Source: Litsea cubeba (lineage: Eukaryota > Streptophyta > Magnoliopsida > Laurales > Lauraceae). From it: DNA of 64,000 nt. Positions 22,690-33,998 of the stretch are shown here, piece after piece. Positions within the stretch are counted from its first letter, which is position 1, and the number at the start of each line of letters is the position of its first letter. The notes under the pieces are model-generated. The model did not search any database. It saw nothing but the letters and a program-made list of their open reading frames with translations, and had not been told where the DNA came from. The stretch is taken from the NCBI GenBank assembly GCA_012931725.1, contig CM022946.1, positions 1,765,689-1,829,688 on the forward strand. The letters run 5' to 3'. A program made the translations under genes and the position numbers.

Positions 22690-23515
22690 AGTCTTGGTAA
22701 TTTACTTTTAAAGTAAATTAAAGTGAAAGGTCATCTTAAAAGACAATAAAAGTAAATGCATCATATCAAAAATTTCAGAATTAAAAAATTACATTTTCTT
22801 TTTAAAAAAGAGTCAAAATTATTCTCTCAATCCAATAAACGACAAATGGACTCTTTTTTCTTCAAAAAAGTTCTATTTCTCAACACAAACTGATAGAAAC
22901 TGAAGGTAAATTTTGAAATTTTATACTTTTTAATATAACTCATCCTCAAATTCTGAATTTCCCCTTCCTTTTCAAAAGAAAGTCAAAAAAATTCCATCTC
23001 TAGCCACTAAATTACAAAAAGTTTATTTATCAAGGCACTTAAGACAAAGGGCCATTACTTTTTTCTTAGACCCCCTCATTTTTTTCTCTCTTAATTTGAA
23101 GCTTCAATACACATTACAAATGAATTACCCCAACCAGCCCAAGGTTACTAAACAAAGGGCCCATTTGGACACTTTACATGTAAAATGAAGTAAATTAAAG
23201 TCTCAAATCAAACGATAATAAAATATAAGTAGATTACAATTATATTTTGTTTAGTTGCTGGATAGGTAATCTTTTTTACTTTTTGTGTAAAAAAGTGGGT
23301 GTTTTTTTGTCATTACGTGGAGAAGAGAGGTTGATTTTTTTTTTCTTTTTTACTTTTTGTGTAAAAAAGTGGGTGTTTTTTTGTCATTACGTGGAAAAGA
23401 GAGGTTGATTTTTTTCTCTTTTTTTTTTAAAAAAAAGGAATTTTGAAATATTGTACTTTTGAGATGACCCCTAGTCTTTTCTTGTCTAACAAATGAAGCC
23501 TTTACATTATTTTTT
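22690..23515. mobile_element. Start of MITE-like cluster: two degenerate copies
   Basis: AT-rich segments with the family hallmarks: edges with (A/T)GTAAATTAAAGT near TTTACTT, an interior AATAAAATATAAGTAGATTA, and a homopurine/homopyrimidine stretch. A 74-bp tandem duplication starts CTTTTTTACTTTTTGTGTAA at 23271 and 23345. Boundaries between copies are blurred. Confidence 0.45.
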
Positions 23516-23994
23516 GTATCATAAGTAAAGATGAAATAAATTTTCCAACAGCCAAACATGAAAAGACCAGATGGGTCATACCAAAAGTACAAGAATCAAA
23601 ATCCCCACCACCCTCCTTTTTCAAAAGGAAAGGCCAAAAGGAAAAAACTACAATCCAAATAGAAAAACAAAAACTTCATCTTTTTATACAAAAAGAAAAA
23701 AAAAACTAATATTTAACAAGGCAATAAAAAAAATGACAGTCACAACGCCCTTATATTTTACTCTCTCTTGATTTATGACTTGACCTCACTTCTTTCTACA
23801 TGTAAAGTTACCAAAAAGGCCTTGTGTAGAATAAAATAATATAAAGTCTCAAATCAAGAGATAATAAAATACAAGTTGATCTAATCAAAATATGATTGCC
23901 TTTTGTCTTAAGAAGCTTTAACAAATCTCTTTAACTTTTTGTGCAAAAAGTAGATAGTTTTTTACCATTTAGTAGTTTAAGGAAATATTTACTT

Positions 23995-24054
<60 letters not shown>

Positions 24055-24770
24055 ATTTTGATATTTTGTAATTTTTATACAACCCCCGAGTCTTTTCATT
24101 TCTCATAACCAGAGGATTTACTTCACTTCACTTCACTTTAATCGTAAACTACAAAACAGGAAATGAGAAACTTAGGGAAAAGAAACTTTATGTCATTTAA
24201 CAATTTTACTTTTGACCTATCCTCCTTTTCTTTTCTTGATTTTCCCTTCACAACACTTCACAATAATCGGAAAAATAACATGTATCGCTAAGTAAAGGGC
24301 AAAATCAAGAGAGAAAAATAGGGAGAAGAAAATGCATTAAACTGCCAAAAAATAATACGATTCCCCAATGGTATTGCTTTTTATCTTTTTTGAGATAAAA
24401 TGTTTTTGCCATTTTGTACTTTATCTTTCTATGCCCTCTTCTTTTTTTCTCGTGATTTGACAATTCACTCACCGCACGCCTACTATTAAACTAGCGAAAA
24501 ACCCCAGTAAAGCTTAATGTCATTTCGGCTCCCTTTTACTACTTTATTAGAGTAAAAGCAAATAGAATAGGGTTCATGATATGACAGCCAGATTTACCGC
24601 ATTGTGTTTGTTTGGAAAGAGTAGAAACAGAGTATAGTTAGTGATGTGATGGTCTTTCTCTACACCCCCTATCTAGAGTAAAGGATGAGAAGAGTAAATC
24701 CAATGATGTGACATGCATTTTCATTCTCCACCCCACTTTTGCCATTTAGTATGGTGAAGTGAAGCCTCCA
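23516..24770. mobile_element. Degenerate MITE-like copies with GA microsatellite
   Basis: Includes a copy near 23805-24140 (AATAAAATACAAGTTGATC, then CTTTTTGTGCAAAAAGTAG) that is broken by the GA tract at 24000-24052. The rest, to 24770, shows only fragments of the same family. Confidence 0.4.
24000..24052. repeat. (GA)n microsatellite
   Basis: An uninterrupted GA tract of about 53 bases within a MITE-like copy. Confidence 0.98.
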
Positions 24771-25310
24771 ATATTCATATAAAGGGTTACATCAAAAGTA
24801 TAATAAAGCTAAAGTAGAGCATCAAATCAAGAGAATATAATATAAATATGGTAGTTTATCTTTAATAGACTAATAAGAAATCTTTTTGACTTTTTGTACA
24901 AACACCGGATGTTTTTCTATCATTTAATGGATAGAAGAGATTGCTTTTTGACTTTTTGTTTAAAACGAAGAAGTGAATTTTGAAAATATGCACTTTTGAT
25001 ATAATCTTGTGTCCAAAAAATAGAGACTTTACATTTCTTTTACTTTAATAGGTAAATTGCCAAAAGAGCCCTAAAAGGGGCTATTTGGGGGCTTTACTAA
25101 TAGAGTTGAGTGAATTAAAGATTATTTTTGAAAAAGAATAAAATATAAGCAGGTTATGATGGCATATTGATTTTAGTTGTTCATTATAGAAAAAAGTAAA
25201 TTTTTTTTTCTTTAGTGTGGAAAGTAGGTTACTTTTTAACCTTTTTAAAAAAACATATATCGCTGGAAATTTGAATTAAAGTGGTTTCTATTAGTAGAGT
25301 TGCCAAAAAA
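24771..25310. mobile_element. Two MITE-like copies, head to tail
   Basis: The copy at about 24771-25070 is degenerate. The copy at about 25077-25310 begins GGGCTTTACTAATAGAGTTG and ends TAGTAGAGTTGCCAAAAAAGC. The interior reads AATAAAATATAAGCAGGTTA then TTATGATGGCAT. These ends define the family. Confidence 0.55.
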
Positions 25311-25605
25311 GCCAAATGGCTATTTAGAGGCTTTACTAATAGAGTTGAGTAAATTAAAGATTATTTTGAAAAAAGAATAAAATATATGGGTTATGATGAT
25401 ATATTGTTTTTAACTGTTTATTATGAAATCTTTTTAACTTTTTGCATAGAAAAAGTAGAGTTTTTTTATCATTTTGTGGAGAAAGAAAGTTGCTTTTAAA
25501 AACATGATGGAAAATTTAAATTAAAGTACCTTTCATGTGACTTTTTTTTTTTAGAAATGGGCTCTCACTTTACTTGGCTTTATTAGTAATGTTGCCAAAC
25601 AAGCC
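25311..25605. mobile_element. MITE-like copy, forward orientation
   Basis: Edges AGGCTTTACTAATAGAGTTG and TTATTAGTAATGTTGCCAAA, with the same interior as the preceding copy, at about 295 bases. It abuts the next copy without spacer. Confidence 0.6.
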
Positions 25606-25997
25606 CCCCGTTTGGCACTATAATAGATTAGTAAAAGTCAAGTAAAGCCCACATTTTTAAAAAAATAGGTTACATCAATAGTACTCTAATTTAAAACTCC
25701 CTCCATCTTTTTCAAAAAAAAAAAGTTAAAAAGCAACATTTCTCATTAAAGACAAAAACGCTCCACCTTGAGTGATGCTACATGGACAACCCCATGGACC
25801 ACTCAATGGACAAACTCCATGGTTCAAGGGTCACATCATCTAAAATATTAGATGATGTGACCCTTAAACCATGGAGTTTGTCCATGGAGTGGTCCATGGG
25901 AGTTTGTCCATGTAGACTTTTTGAATATTTTATTCTCTTTTGATTTAACACAATAGTACAAAATATTTTACATCTAAAATTACCAAACGGTTAAAGG
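25606..25997. mobile_element. MITE-like copy, reverse orientation, carrying a foldback
   Basis: Begins GTTTGGCACTATAATAGATT followed by GTAAAAGTCAAGTAAAGCCC, the reverse arrangement of the neighbours to the left. It ends AAATTACCAAACGG. It is interrupted by the foldback at 25778-25915. Confidence 0.6.
25778..25915. repeat. Near-perfect foldback, about 65-bp arms
   Basis: CTACATGGACAACCCCATGG opens the left arm, and CCATGGGAGTTTGTCCATGTAG-type sequence closes the right arm. The centre CATCTAAAATATTAGATG is a short loop. The arms differ by only a few bases, so it is recent or maintained. Nested in a MITE-like copy. The transcribed form would be one long hairpin. Confidence 0.85.
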
Positions 25998-26828
25998 CCG
26001 TTTGGGACTTTACTATGTTAGTTAAAGTCCAGGTAAAGCCTACATTTTTCAAAAAATGGATTATATCAAAAATAATTTAATTCAAAATTCCCTTCCATCT
26101 TTTTCAAAAAAAAAAAAAAGTAAAAAGGCAACCTACTTTCTCCATTAAAAGACAAAAAAGGTCTTTTTTCTAAAGAAAAGGTTAAAAAAGATTACATATC
26201 AAACACATAAAAGTAAAATACCATCATAACCCAATTATATTTATTTTCTCCTGATTTGATGCTATATTCTACATGTAATTATTATCAAACTTTATTAGAT
26301 TTGTAAAAGTCAAGTAAAGCCTCCATTTTTCAAACAACGAATAACATCAATAGTAGTTTGAATCAAAATTAATAAAAGTCAAAAAGCGACATCCTTTTTT
26401 AACTCCTAAAAAAAAAAAACAAACCTCCCACCAATGGACTAAAGGCAAAATACTATCACAACTACTTATATTCTATTCTCTTAATTTGATGGTTTACATT
26501 ACTTTTACTTTAGTAGTAAATTTCCAAACAAGCTTTAAATTTACTAGGTTAGTAAAAGTCATGTAAAGCCTTCATTTTTCATACAAGAGGAAACAACAAA
26601 AGTACACATCTTCAAAATTTGCTTTTTTTAAAATAAAAAAAGTCAAGAAACAACCTCATTTCTTTACTAAAAGACAAGAAAATACTCACTTTTTACACAA
26701 AAAAATAATAAAGATTGCCTACCCATCCACTAAATACAAAATAACCCCTAATTTTTTATTCTCTCTTGATTTGATGCTTTACATTACTTTTACTTTAATA
26801 TTAAATTGCCAAACATGACCTAAATACA
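25998..26828. mobile_element. Three MITE-like copies, reverse orientation
   Basis: Approximate units are 25998-26290, 26291-26536 and 26537-26828. Each starts with a TTTACTA(T/G)-type edge and AAAGTC(A/C)(A/T)GTAAAGCC, and contains a run of A with AAAGTCAAAAAGC-type sequence. Each ends near TTTACTTTA(G/A)TA followed by AATT(T/G)CCAAAC. They lie end to end. Confidence 0.55.
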
Positions 26829-27009
26829 ATAATTTTAAAAGTAAATTTTCGTATTGGAGGGTGTTCTGCTCACCCCTCTTTATTTTATTCATGATGTGAC
26901 CATTTTCCTTCTTTCTACTCTCTTTAAGCAATTAGCATAGTGGAAAGAAAGTAAAAAAGTTATTTGGATCAAAGAAGAAATAGGCAAATATAACAAGTGA
27001 TGTGACTAC

Positions 27010-27844
27010 TGTAAGTGCACCAAAATTCACAGACCGAGTGGTAGTGATTTTGAGACTCACAAGAATAAGAGGATGGAGCTGGAGCTCTTTGGGAAGAACC
27101 GATGCTTGCCTGAAACCTGAAAGGGGAGAAAAAAGGTCAGAGGACCCTGGCTGTGGGCAGCGCAGGGCTCTCCGATGCCTAAGTTAGTGTGGGAACTAAG
27201 CAAAGGATGGAGATTTTTAGGCAAGAAGATGGGCGTACCAGAGTGTTCATAGCCTCTCATTCTCTCCCTTGCACTGTAGCTGCAGTTGTGTTTATATAAA
27301 GGAAGAGAAGAGGCAGGGAGGCAGTTAACTGTCCCATCATAGCCTACTTTGACATCAATGACAATCCCATCGTAGCCCACTTATTTCATCAAGCAATATC
27401 CCAGCACCTTGATAGCTGTGGAGGGCAATCTGTCAGTAGATACGGGCGGTGCCCTTGTCTTGTTGCACGTCTTGTAGCGTGCTTGAGTGTCCATGGGAGG
27501 ATAGCTATCAGTATCCATTATGGTCAATCTTTAAGTACAACTGCCAAGATACATGATCGAGGTCGAGAGCGACCGAGGTCGATACATGGAACCGAGGTCA
27601 GGAATGACCGAGGTCGGAAGTGACCTCGATTTGGTTGGAGACCTGACAGGAGTGCCGAAGTGGAATACTTGGACCGAGGTAGGAGCACCTGACCGAGATG
27701 AAGTTGGCCGAGCTGAGGTACGCGGCCGAGCTGGAAGATACCGAGACCAAGACTCGCTGAGAGAGGAGGCGGCGCTGTCGGGAGGGGGGAAGCCAAGTCC
27801 TACTGAGCTGGCGATCTTTGGTGGCTCAGAAATATCCCCACACA
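27010..27844 (-). mobile_element. Gypsy-type solo LTR with ACTAC target duplication
   Basis: On the minus strand it begins TGTGTGGGGATATTTCTGAG (27844) and ends GTGCACTTACA (27010). A perfect 5-bp duplication ACTAC flanks it at 27005-27009 and 27845-27849. Minus-strand CCTTTATATAAACAC at about 27301 is a TATA box at the usual LTR position. Repeated GACCGAGGTCG motifs fill the 5' (U3) part, as in many plant Ty3/Gypsy LTRs. There is no internal region, so it is a solo LTR of 835 bases. Open frames within it are not genes. Confidence 0.88.
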
Positions 27845-27849
27845 ACTAC

Positions 27850-28816
27850 CATTTTACTTCATCAGGATTTTGATGGAAAGTAGGGAGCGGATTGTAAACA
27901 TCTATTTCTTTACTAGAATTCTAAGAATTCATATCTGAAGAATTTGAAATTCTCCAAACATTGTTTATTTGAATAATTCACTAGTATGGTAGTGTGGAGT
28001 TATATTGCACCAAACGGTCATTAAAAAACTTCACCACGTTTCAAAAAAACATGTTAGAGTGAATACTCATTTACTTTACACAAACTCTTCAAGTCAATAT
28101 CAGTACTAGGGATTTCAGGCGTACTCTTCAAACCTACATCCCCTCTTTCAAATTCTCTTTAACTATTCACCTTCAAACAACTTAATATGATTCCCCTCCT
28201 CTAAATACCATCCTCGTTCACTATAAGGACAAATGAGTCAACACTTGGGCTGTTAAATTTTACCTCTTATGGGAAGTTACTTGAGTGTTAATTGCCTCTG
28301 CTTGGGATCAGTGCAATCGGATACAAACATCCATAGTCTGGGACCACTGCAGATAGTTGCAAACTACCTTAGCCTGCAACCACCACAAGGAGCAGTTGAT
28401 TGCCAATGCCGGGACCACTAGGAAGATCCACTAACGCAGAGGCTTGGGCTGTACAGTATGATAGGGGGAATGCAACTTGGGGCGTGTAGTGATAAGCGAG
28501 AATGTTTATCGCTAGCAGGGCCAACAATGTCAATATACAGGACTCTTTTTCCAAATAAAAAATGCAAAAAGCAAAACGAAAATGCAATCCAAGGAAAAGC
28601 AGAAAGCAAAACGAAAATGCAATCCAAGGAAAAGCCAGAGATCGACAAGCTCAACAAAATGGAATGCACTACATGAGAAAAAGTTACTCCTCCCCAAGTT
28701 ATGGTGTTTTGTAGTTTTGTGCGTTAAGAGTAAAATATTATACCTTAGATCTCAACCCTCTCCTCTCTTCTTTTCTTCTCTTAATTTGACCTTAATTTTA
28801 CTCCTTTCCTCGCTTT
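27850..28816. other. Spacer with a 35-bp tandem duplication
   Basis: AAGCAAAACGAAAATGCAAT plus 15 bases is repeated at 28569 and 28604. Nothing else here was recognised. Small open frames in this part overlap the duplication and are not called. Confidence 0.5.
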
Positions 28817-29409
28817 AGTTTGGGAAACTTATTAATAAAATATAGTGAAGTAAAAATTATTTTAGAGATAAAAATAAAATATAAGTAAGTTATGATTGTA
28901 TTTTATTTTTAATTATTTGGTATCGAATTCTTTTCAATTTTTATTTGGAAAAGAGGAGTTTTTTGTCTTTTTAGTGGAGGTAGGATGTTACTTTTGACTC
29001 TTTTTAATATGATGGGATTTTTGAATTAAAGTACTTTTGATGTGACTTTTTTTTTTTTTAAAATGAGGCTTTTATTTCCCATGTCTCTATTGATAGAGTT
29101 GCCAAACAAGCGCACGGCGAGTTTAGCAACTCTAATAATAGAGTCAAATAAAGTAAATTTTATTTTGAAGAAAGAATAAAATATACGTAGGTTATGATGG
29201 TATTTTATTTTTAGTTGTTTGTTATTTAATCTTTTTGTACGGAAATTAGAGTTTTTTATATTTTAGTGGATAAAGGTGGTTGCTTTTTTACTTCTTTTCA
29301 AAAAAATGAAGGGAGTTTTGAATTAAAGTACTTTTGATGTGATATCTTCCCTAAAAAAATGGAGGCTTTACTTGAGTTTAAATATATTAGTAGAGTGTCA
29401 AACTAGCCC
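28817..29409. mobile_element. Two MITE-like copies, forward orientation
   Basis: Units at about 28817-29110 (ending TTGATAGAGTTGCCAAACAA) and 29118-29409 (beginning TTTAGCAACTCTAATAATAG and ending TTAGTAGAGTGTCAAACTAG). Both have the interior AATAAAATATA(A/C)GTA(A/G)GTTATGA and a DNA spacer of less than ten bases between them. Confidence 0.65.
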
Positions 29410-29410
29410 T

Positions 29411-29706
29411 AATTTAGGTTTGTTTGACAACTCTATTAATAAAGTCAAGCAAAATAAAGCCCCAATTCTCAAAAAAAAAATTCACATCAAAGCACTTTCA
29501 TTCAAGATTTCAGCAATTTTTTCAAAAAAAAAGTCAAAAAGCAACCTTCTTTCTTCACTAAATGACAAAAAAAAAACTCTTCCTTTCTATACAAAAAGTA
29601 AAAACAATTTAATACCAAACAACTAAAAATAAAATACCATAATAACCCACAAATATTTTATTTTTTCTCCAAAATAATCTTTACTTGACTACACTATTAG
29701 TAAAGG
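29411..29706. mobile_element. MITE-like copy, reverse orientation
   Basis: Begins TTTGTTTGACAACTCTATTA then ATAAAGTCAAGCAAAATAAA, and ends TTACTTGACTACACTATTAG. It faces the two forward copies to its left. Confidence 0.65.
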
Positions 29707-30776
29707 GCTGGTTTGGCACTTTACTAGCATAGTAAAAGTCAAATCATGTCTATTTTTCAAAGAAGATGTTTCATCAAAAGTATTTTAATTCAAAACTCCC
29801 TTCTTTTTAAAAAAAAAATCTAAAAGCAACCACCTTTATCTACTAAAATACAAAAAAAAACTTCACTTTCGCATAGAAGTAAAAAAAAATCTATAACAAA
29901 TATTTAAAAATAAAATATCATTATAACCCACTTCTATTTTATTCTTGAGGATTTTACTAGAAAATACCAGTATTTGTACGTTGCACTTGGTAGTGCCTCG
30001 AAATATTTTCACCACGGTAGCTTTCCTCCCGCCACTTTTCTTTTTTTTTTAGTATTTTTTTAGAGTGACGATAGCATCGTTCGAAGTAAAATTAAGTGAC
30101 GCTATCGTCACTCGTTATATAAACCCACCTTCGAAACCCCCTTTTTCTCATCTCTAATTATCCGCATCAATGAATACGTGCAGGTTTTCGCAGAAAGGAA
30201 GAAAAAAGGAGAAGAAAAAGAAAATAGAGGGAGGTGAAAGATAACAGAGAGGTGGTGTGCGCAAGTGAGATGGGAAGCGACGCAGGGTGATGCGCAGGTG
30301 GGGAAGGAAGGAAGAGAAAGAGGAGGAATAAGAGAGAGAAAGCAAAATAAAAAAGGGGAAGAAGAAATTATGGGCGTGTAGGTGGTGAAGGCAAGGTTGT
30401 GAGAGGGAGGAGAAGAAAGAAAGAAAGAAAGAAAAAGAGCATTTGTGAGAACATAGGACTGGGCATTAACATATTTCCACTTGCCAAGGAACTCCTCCAA
30501 GAATGCTTGAAGGCCAAAGGAGCATCCCTCTGATATCTGAAAGCAGGCCTTACCAGAAAATTAAAAAAATCAAGTAACAACGAGTGACGCTAGCGTCGCT
30601 CCCCAATCTAAGACAAGTGACACTAGCATCACTCGAATCAAAGTCAGAAAAAAAAATGAAAATGGGATGACGGAACTCTTTCGTAAGGCCCCAACTAGGA
30701 GGAACTGTTTCGTGCATCGTCCGTATACCGGGAATTTTCCAAACTTGACTCTTAGTAGAGTCGACAAACTGGCCCT
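29706..30776. mobile_element. MITE-like copy split by a nested element
   Basis: The left edge GGGCTGGTTTGGCACTTTAC and the right edge AGTAGAGTCGACAAACTGGC belong to one reverse-oriented copy of the family. Their separation of about 1070 bases, against a usual 290, is explained by the insertion at about 29960-30740. Confidence 0.6.
29960..30740. mobile_element. Nested element with inverted ends and GTGACGCTA palindromes
   Basis: Left end GAAAATACCAGTATTTGTAC and right end (reverse complement) GGAAAATTCCCGGTATACGG are imperfect inverted repeats that continue into a shared (G/T)TGCAC. Inside, AGTGACGCTATCGTCACTCG near 30093 and its imperfect twin near 30067 face CGAGTGACGCTAGCGTCGCT near 30581 and another near 30616. 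The middle is purine-rich and non-coding. The layout suits a small MULE-like element, but no target duplication was fixed. Confidence 0.45.
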
Positions 30777-32911
30777 AAGTTTCCCAAACAGACATATATG
30801 CCCTATGGATTCTAACATTTCAAAGATAGCCATTTCGGTAATCTTATCCAAAAAGATCTCCGCTGCTAAGAAATAAGGTAACTTCATTATATAAGAAATA
30901 AGGTAACTTTATTAGATTTTCTCTTGTTCTTGAAAATGAATCAACTTGTCATCATTCCAAAAGTAAGAGTTAAGATGTGAAAGTTTTCTTCTGCAAATAC
31001 TCAATTTGATTTAAACGTTTATGGGTTTTATCTTAGCTCATCATCTAGTCGATTGGTTGATCTACTAACGATGCAGAGCTTGGCACTGAAGAGCAGAGAA
31101 ACAATACAACCAATCAATGTCAATGAGCAAATTGAGAGCTATTGTAGCAACAGAAACATCACTGCATAAATGGTTTTTGTGCAATATAGCATTAAAAAAG
31201 GCATATTTTGAACTTGCATTGCATTCATTCTACTTGGTACGAACACCAATAAGGTTAACATTTTTTTGGTCAACACCCTGTCAATTAAATTAGACTCTGA
31301 GAACCAATGCACCATCAAAATCCTTTTTTAACCGCAAGAAAGTATGATAAAGTGTGCTTTTTAATCTACATGATCTCCTTCTCACCTAGGCTTTACCTCA
31401 TACTATTCAAAAAAGGATTTAAAGATACTTCTATCTTTACTTTAACATACCTTACATTTTCATGTTTTTCAAGGCAAAACATCCACTTTGCCTTTACTCC
31501 ACACAAGTAAACAAACATGTAAAAGATAAAGTATTTGGTGAAGCAGGAGGTAACGTGAGGGACGCAGTGAGATTGGTAGGTAGTTGCTTTTCACATTGGG
31601 TTTACTTTACCACACTTTACCTCACTTCTAAAACGGACAAAACAAAAACAAAAAAAATGGCACATGGAGTTTACATTCTCACTCTATTTTTCAACCACAA
31701 ATGATAGAAGGGAGAAAAGAAAACAACCAGTTGATCAACTTTACCTTTTATCTTATCACTTGCTAAACAAAACATGCCCAGTTAAGCAAAAATGTCAATA
31801 GGATCATTATTTCTAGTTTCTACCAAGATAACCATATTGATTGTATGAATTGACAGCAAAACGTAGAGGGGTTTCCTCATTGAGGCTCTGTTAGCCCCTC
31901 TTAACATTCTATGATGAAAGAATCACTGAGAACAAAGAGTATCATTTGTGAAGGAAACATACCATTATCTTCCAAAGTTTGGAGGGTCAGCTCTAACTTC
32001 TAAGTAACTCTGAGCCTCTTGGGTGAGATTCTTAGCCTGTGGGGTGAGGTGCTGAGAATAGTTGAGGTGGAAAAGTGTGGAGAGGATAGAAGAGTGAAAG
32101 GGGGAAATGGGAGGGAATTGTCAAATTAAGACATCTGTAGATGGAAATAAATAATGTCCTGTGCAGTGTAAGAAGAGTTTGAAATTTGAATTGATGGCCT
32201 GAAAATACAACAGGCGGGTGGGGGGAGAAATTGGCGGGACCGTAAAAGTGATGGGAATTGAAAGAGAGTTGGTGGGCCACTGATGGATGCAGGCCACGTG
32301 TCCCTAGATGTGATGGGTCATGGGTAAGCAAGTGGAAGCTGGGAGAGGGGGAATACAATGATGGGTCAACGTCCTTTTCAATAAATGAACAATGTGTTCA
32401 CACTTCGCACGTGGGATTTCTTCATTTCCAATATTGGACCGTGGGTGGAAGATATTTTCTAAAATGCTCCTAGTGGCACGTAATTTTTTTCTGTTCCCAA
32501 GTAAAGAATTTTTTTCTTTAATTACGTTTTTACCCATTCATGAAATGACCAAAATATCTATTGTCCCTCTTTTCATACACAAGCTCATCTTCTTCCGTCC
32601 CACTCATCTCTTCTTCTCTCTCACCCATCTCATTCTCCATTTTCTAGAAAAACTCAAAACATATTGGGCAACTTATTTTTCTCCATTTTCTGCTTTTTGG
32701 GCAACTCATCTTCCTCCATCTCCTTCATCTTTCCTTCTTCTTGTACTTTATCTTTTTTCATTCTATCTCTAAAGGATTTATAGTGCAATAATGAAGGAAG
32801 AAAACAATAATCAAATGGTGTCTTTCAGTCAGATGATGAAGCCAGTTTTATGCCTCCTTTTTTTTAAAAATTTCCTCGCCTGGAACGAGTTGCATGTTCC
32901 CGATATGTACA
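30777..32911. other. Intergenic, nothing recognised
   Basis: AT-rich to about 32000, then a purine-rich part. A 108-codon minus-strand frame at 32032-32358 and overlapping frames to 32772 have low-complexity composition and no motif. The segment TTGGACCGTGGGTGGAAGAT near 32426 has a related partner near 33510-33551. Confidence 0.4.
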
Positions 32912-33022
32912 GTCTTTCAGGACCAAACAGATGGCATATGTTCGGATATACAGTTCCGAACACAAGGCATTTGTTCGGCCCTGTACTTCCGAACATATGC
33001 AATCTGTTCGGTCCTGAAAGAC
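32912..33022. repeat. Long imperfect hairpin, 111 bp
   Basis: GTCTTTCAGGACCAAACAGA at the left pairs with the right-hand (T)CTGTTCGGTCCTGAAAGAC. Inside, GCATATGTTCGGA pairs with TCCGAACATATGC. Mismatches are few. Neighbouring TTCGG motifs also recur inside the arms. Size and pairing would suit a small-RNA precursor or a tiny foldback MITE; sequence alone does not decide. Confidence 0.7.
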
Positions 33023-33998
33023 CGAACAGAGTTGCGATTTCTAAAAACCCTTGCGACGATGGATAAAACGCACCCAAATGCATGAAAAAATACTAACATT
33101 GTTTCTAAAAACTTACATTGAATGAGAATCTATCCCCATAACAAGTTTTCATGAAAAAAAGGTAATCTAAGTTGGAAAAAATGGTAAAGCAGAGATGGGA
33201 AAGAAGAATAAATGGTGAAGGTAAAAGGGAATGCCGGAGGATTGTGGAGATGGTGGAGCAGACTGGTACGCCGGAGGAATGCCGGAGGAACGCCAGAGAA
33301 AACGGTGATTTTTGTGTGTGGGAAGAAAGGGATGAGGATGTCTGTGGGAAGAAAGAGGGAAATTGAGGGATGAGTAGTTTAGAAAATTTTATTGTGTGTG
33401 AAAAGAACTAATGTATTTTTTAAATTATAAGAATATGTGTAGAGAGAATTTGTGTGGAAAAGTTAAATTTGGTGTGCCAGTAGAATCTCTCATTTTCTAT
33501 AGTGATTATTGGACCATCTACTACGGTTGGGTCATGGTTGGAAGATATTTTCTATTGGATTTTTGGGTGGGTCAAAAAGAGGCAAGTCAAGAGGGATCAT
33601 AGTGAAATGGGCCGACTCGAGGCCAATCTGAAAATACTGAGGGTCTCACTTTATTGAGGTCAATGTCCTCCCTCGTTTTTGAGCGGACATAATTGTGGTC
33701 GAGCCCTCGTTCTCACTATAAAACTATTATTGTGTCACCAATTGATTTTTCATTATAAAAATATTGTTATGCCGTTTTTTTATCACCAAAATCTTATAAA
33801 TGGTATTAGAACCTGAAAAGTTTGAGTGTTCGAGTCACGGAATACGTATTTTATGAATTCACGACTTATCATGCCGTTTCGTATGACCAATTAAATCCAC
33901 AAAAATCCATCTAAAATCTGGTGGAGAAAGTGGTCCCAACCAACATGTCCGACTGTCCGCTGCCGAGTGTATTTGGATTCCGGATTGCCAGTGCCTAT
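33023..33998. other. Intergenic, nothing recognised
   Basis: Contains a G/A-rich stretch with repeated GCCGGAGGA (33232-33290). A GGTATTAGAACCTGAAAAG segment near 33803 resembles a retrotransposon primer-binding site but has no LTR that I can see. Confidence 0.35.

Noticed and set aside
27524..27873. Three overlapping open frames of 90-106 codons on both strands
   Set aside because: They lie in the GACCGAGG-repeat part of a solo LTR. Several frames are open at once because of composition.
30108..30580. Ser/Pro/Phe-rich minus-strand open frames
   Set aside because: Translations of a purine-rich strand inside a nested element. Low complexity, no domain.
33800..33840. GGTATTAGAACC segment like a retrotransposon primer-binding site
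   Set aside because: No LTR end precedes it and no polypurine tract or second LTR follows.
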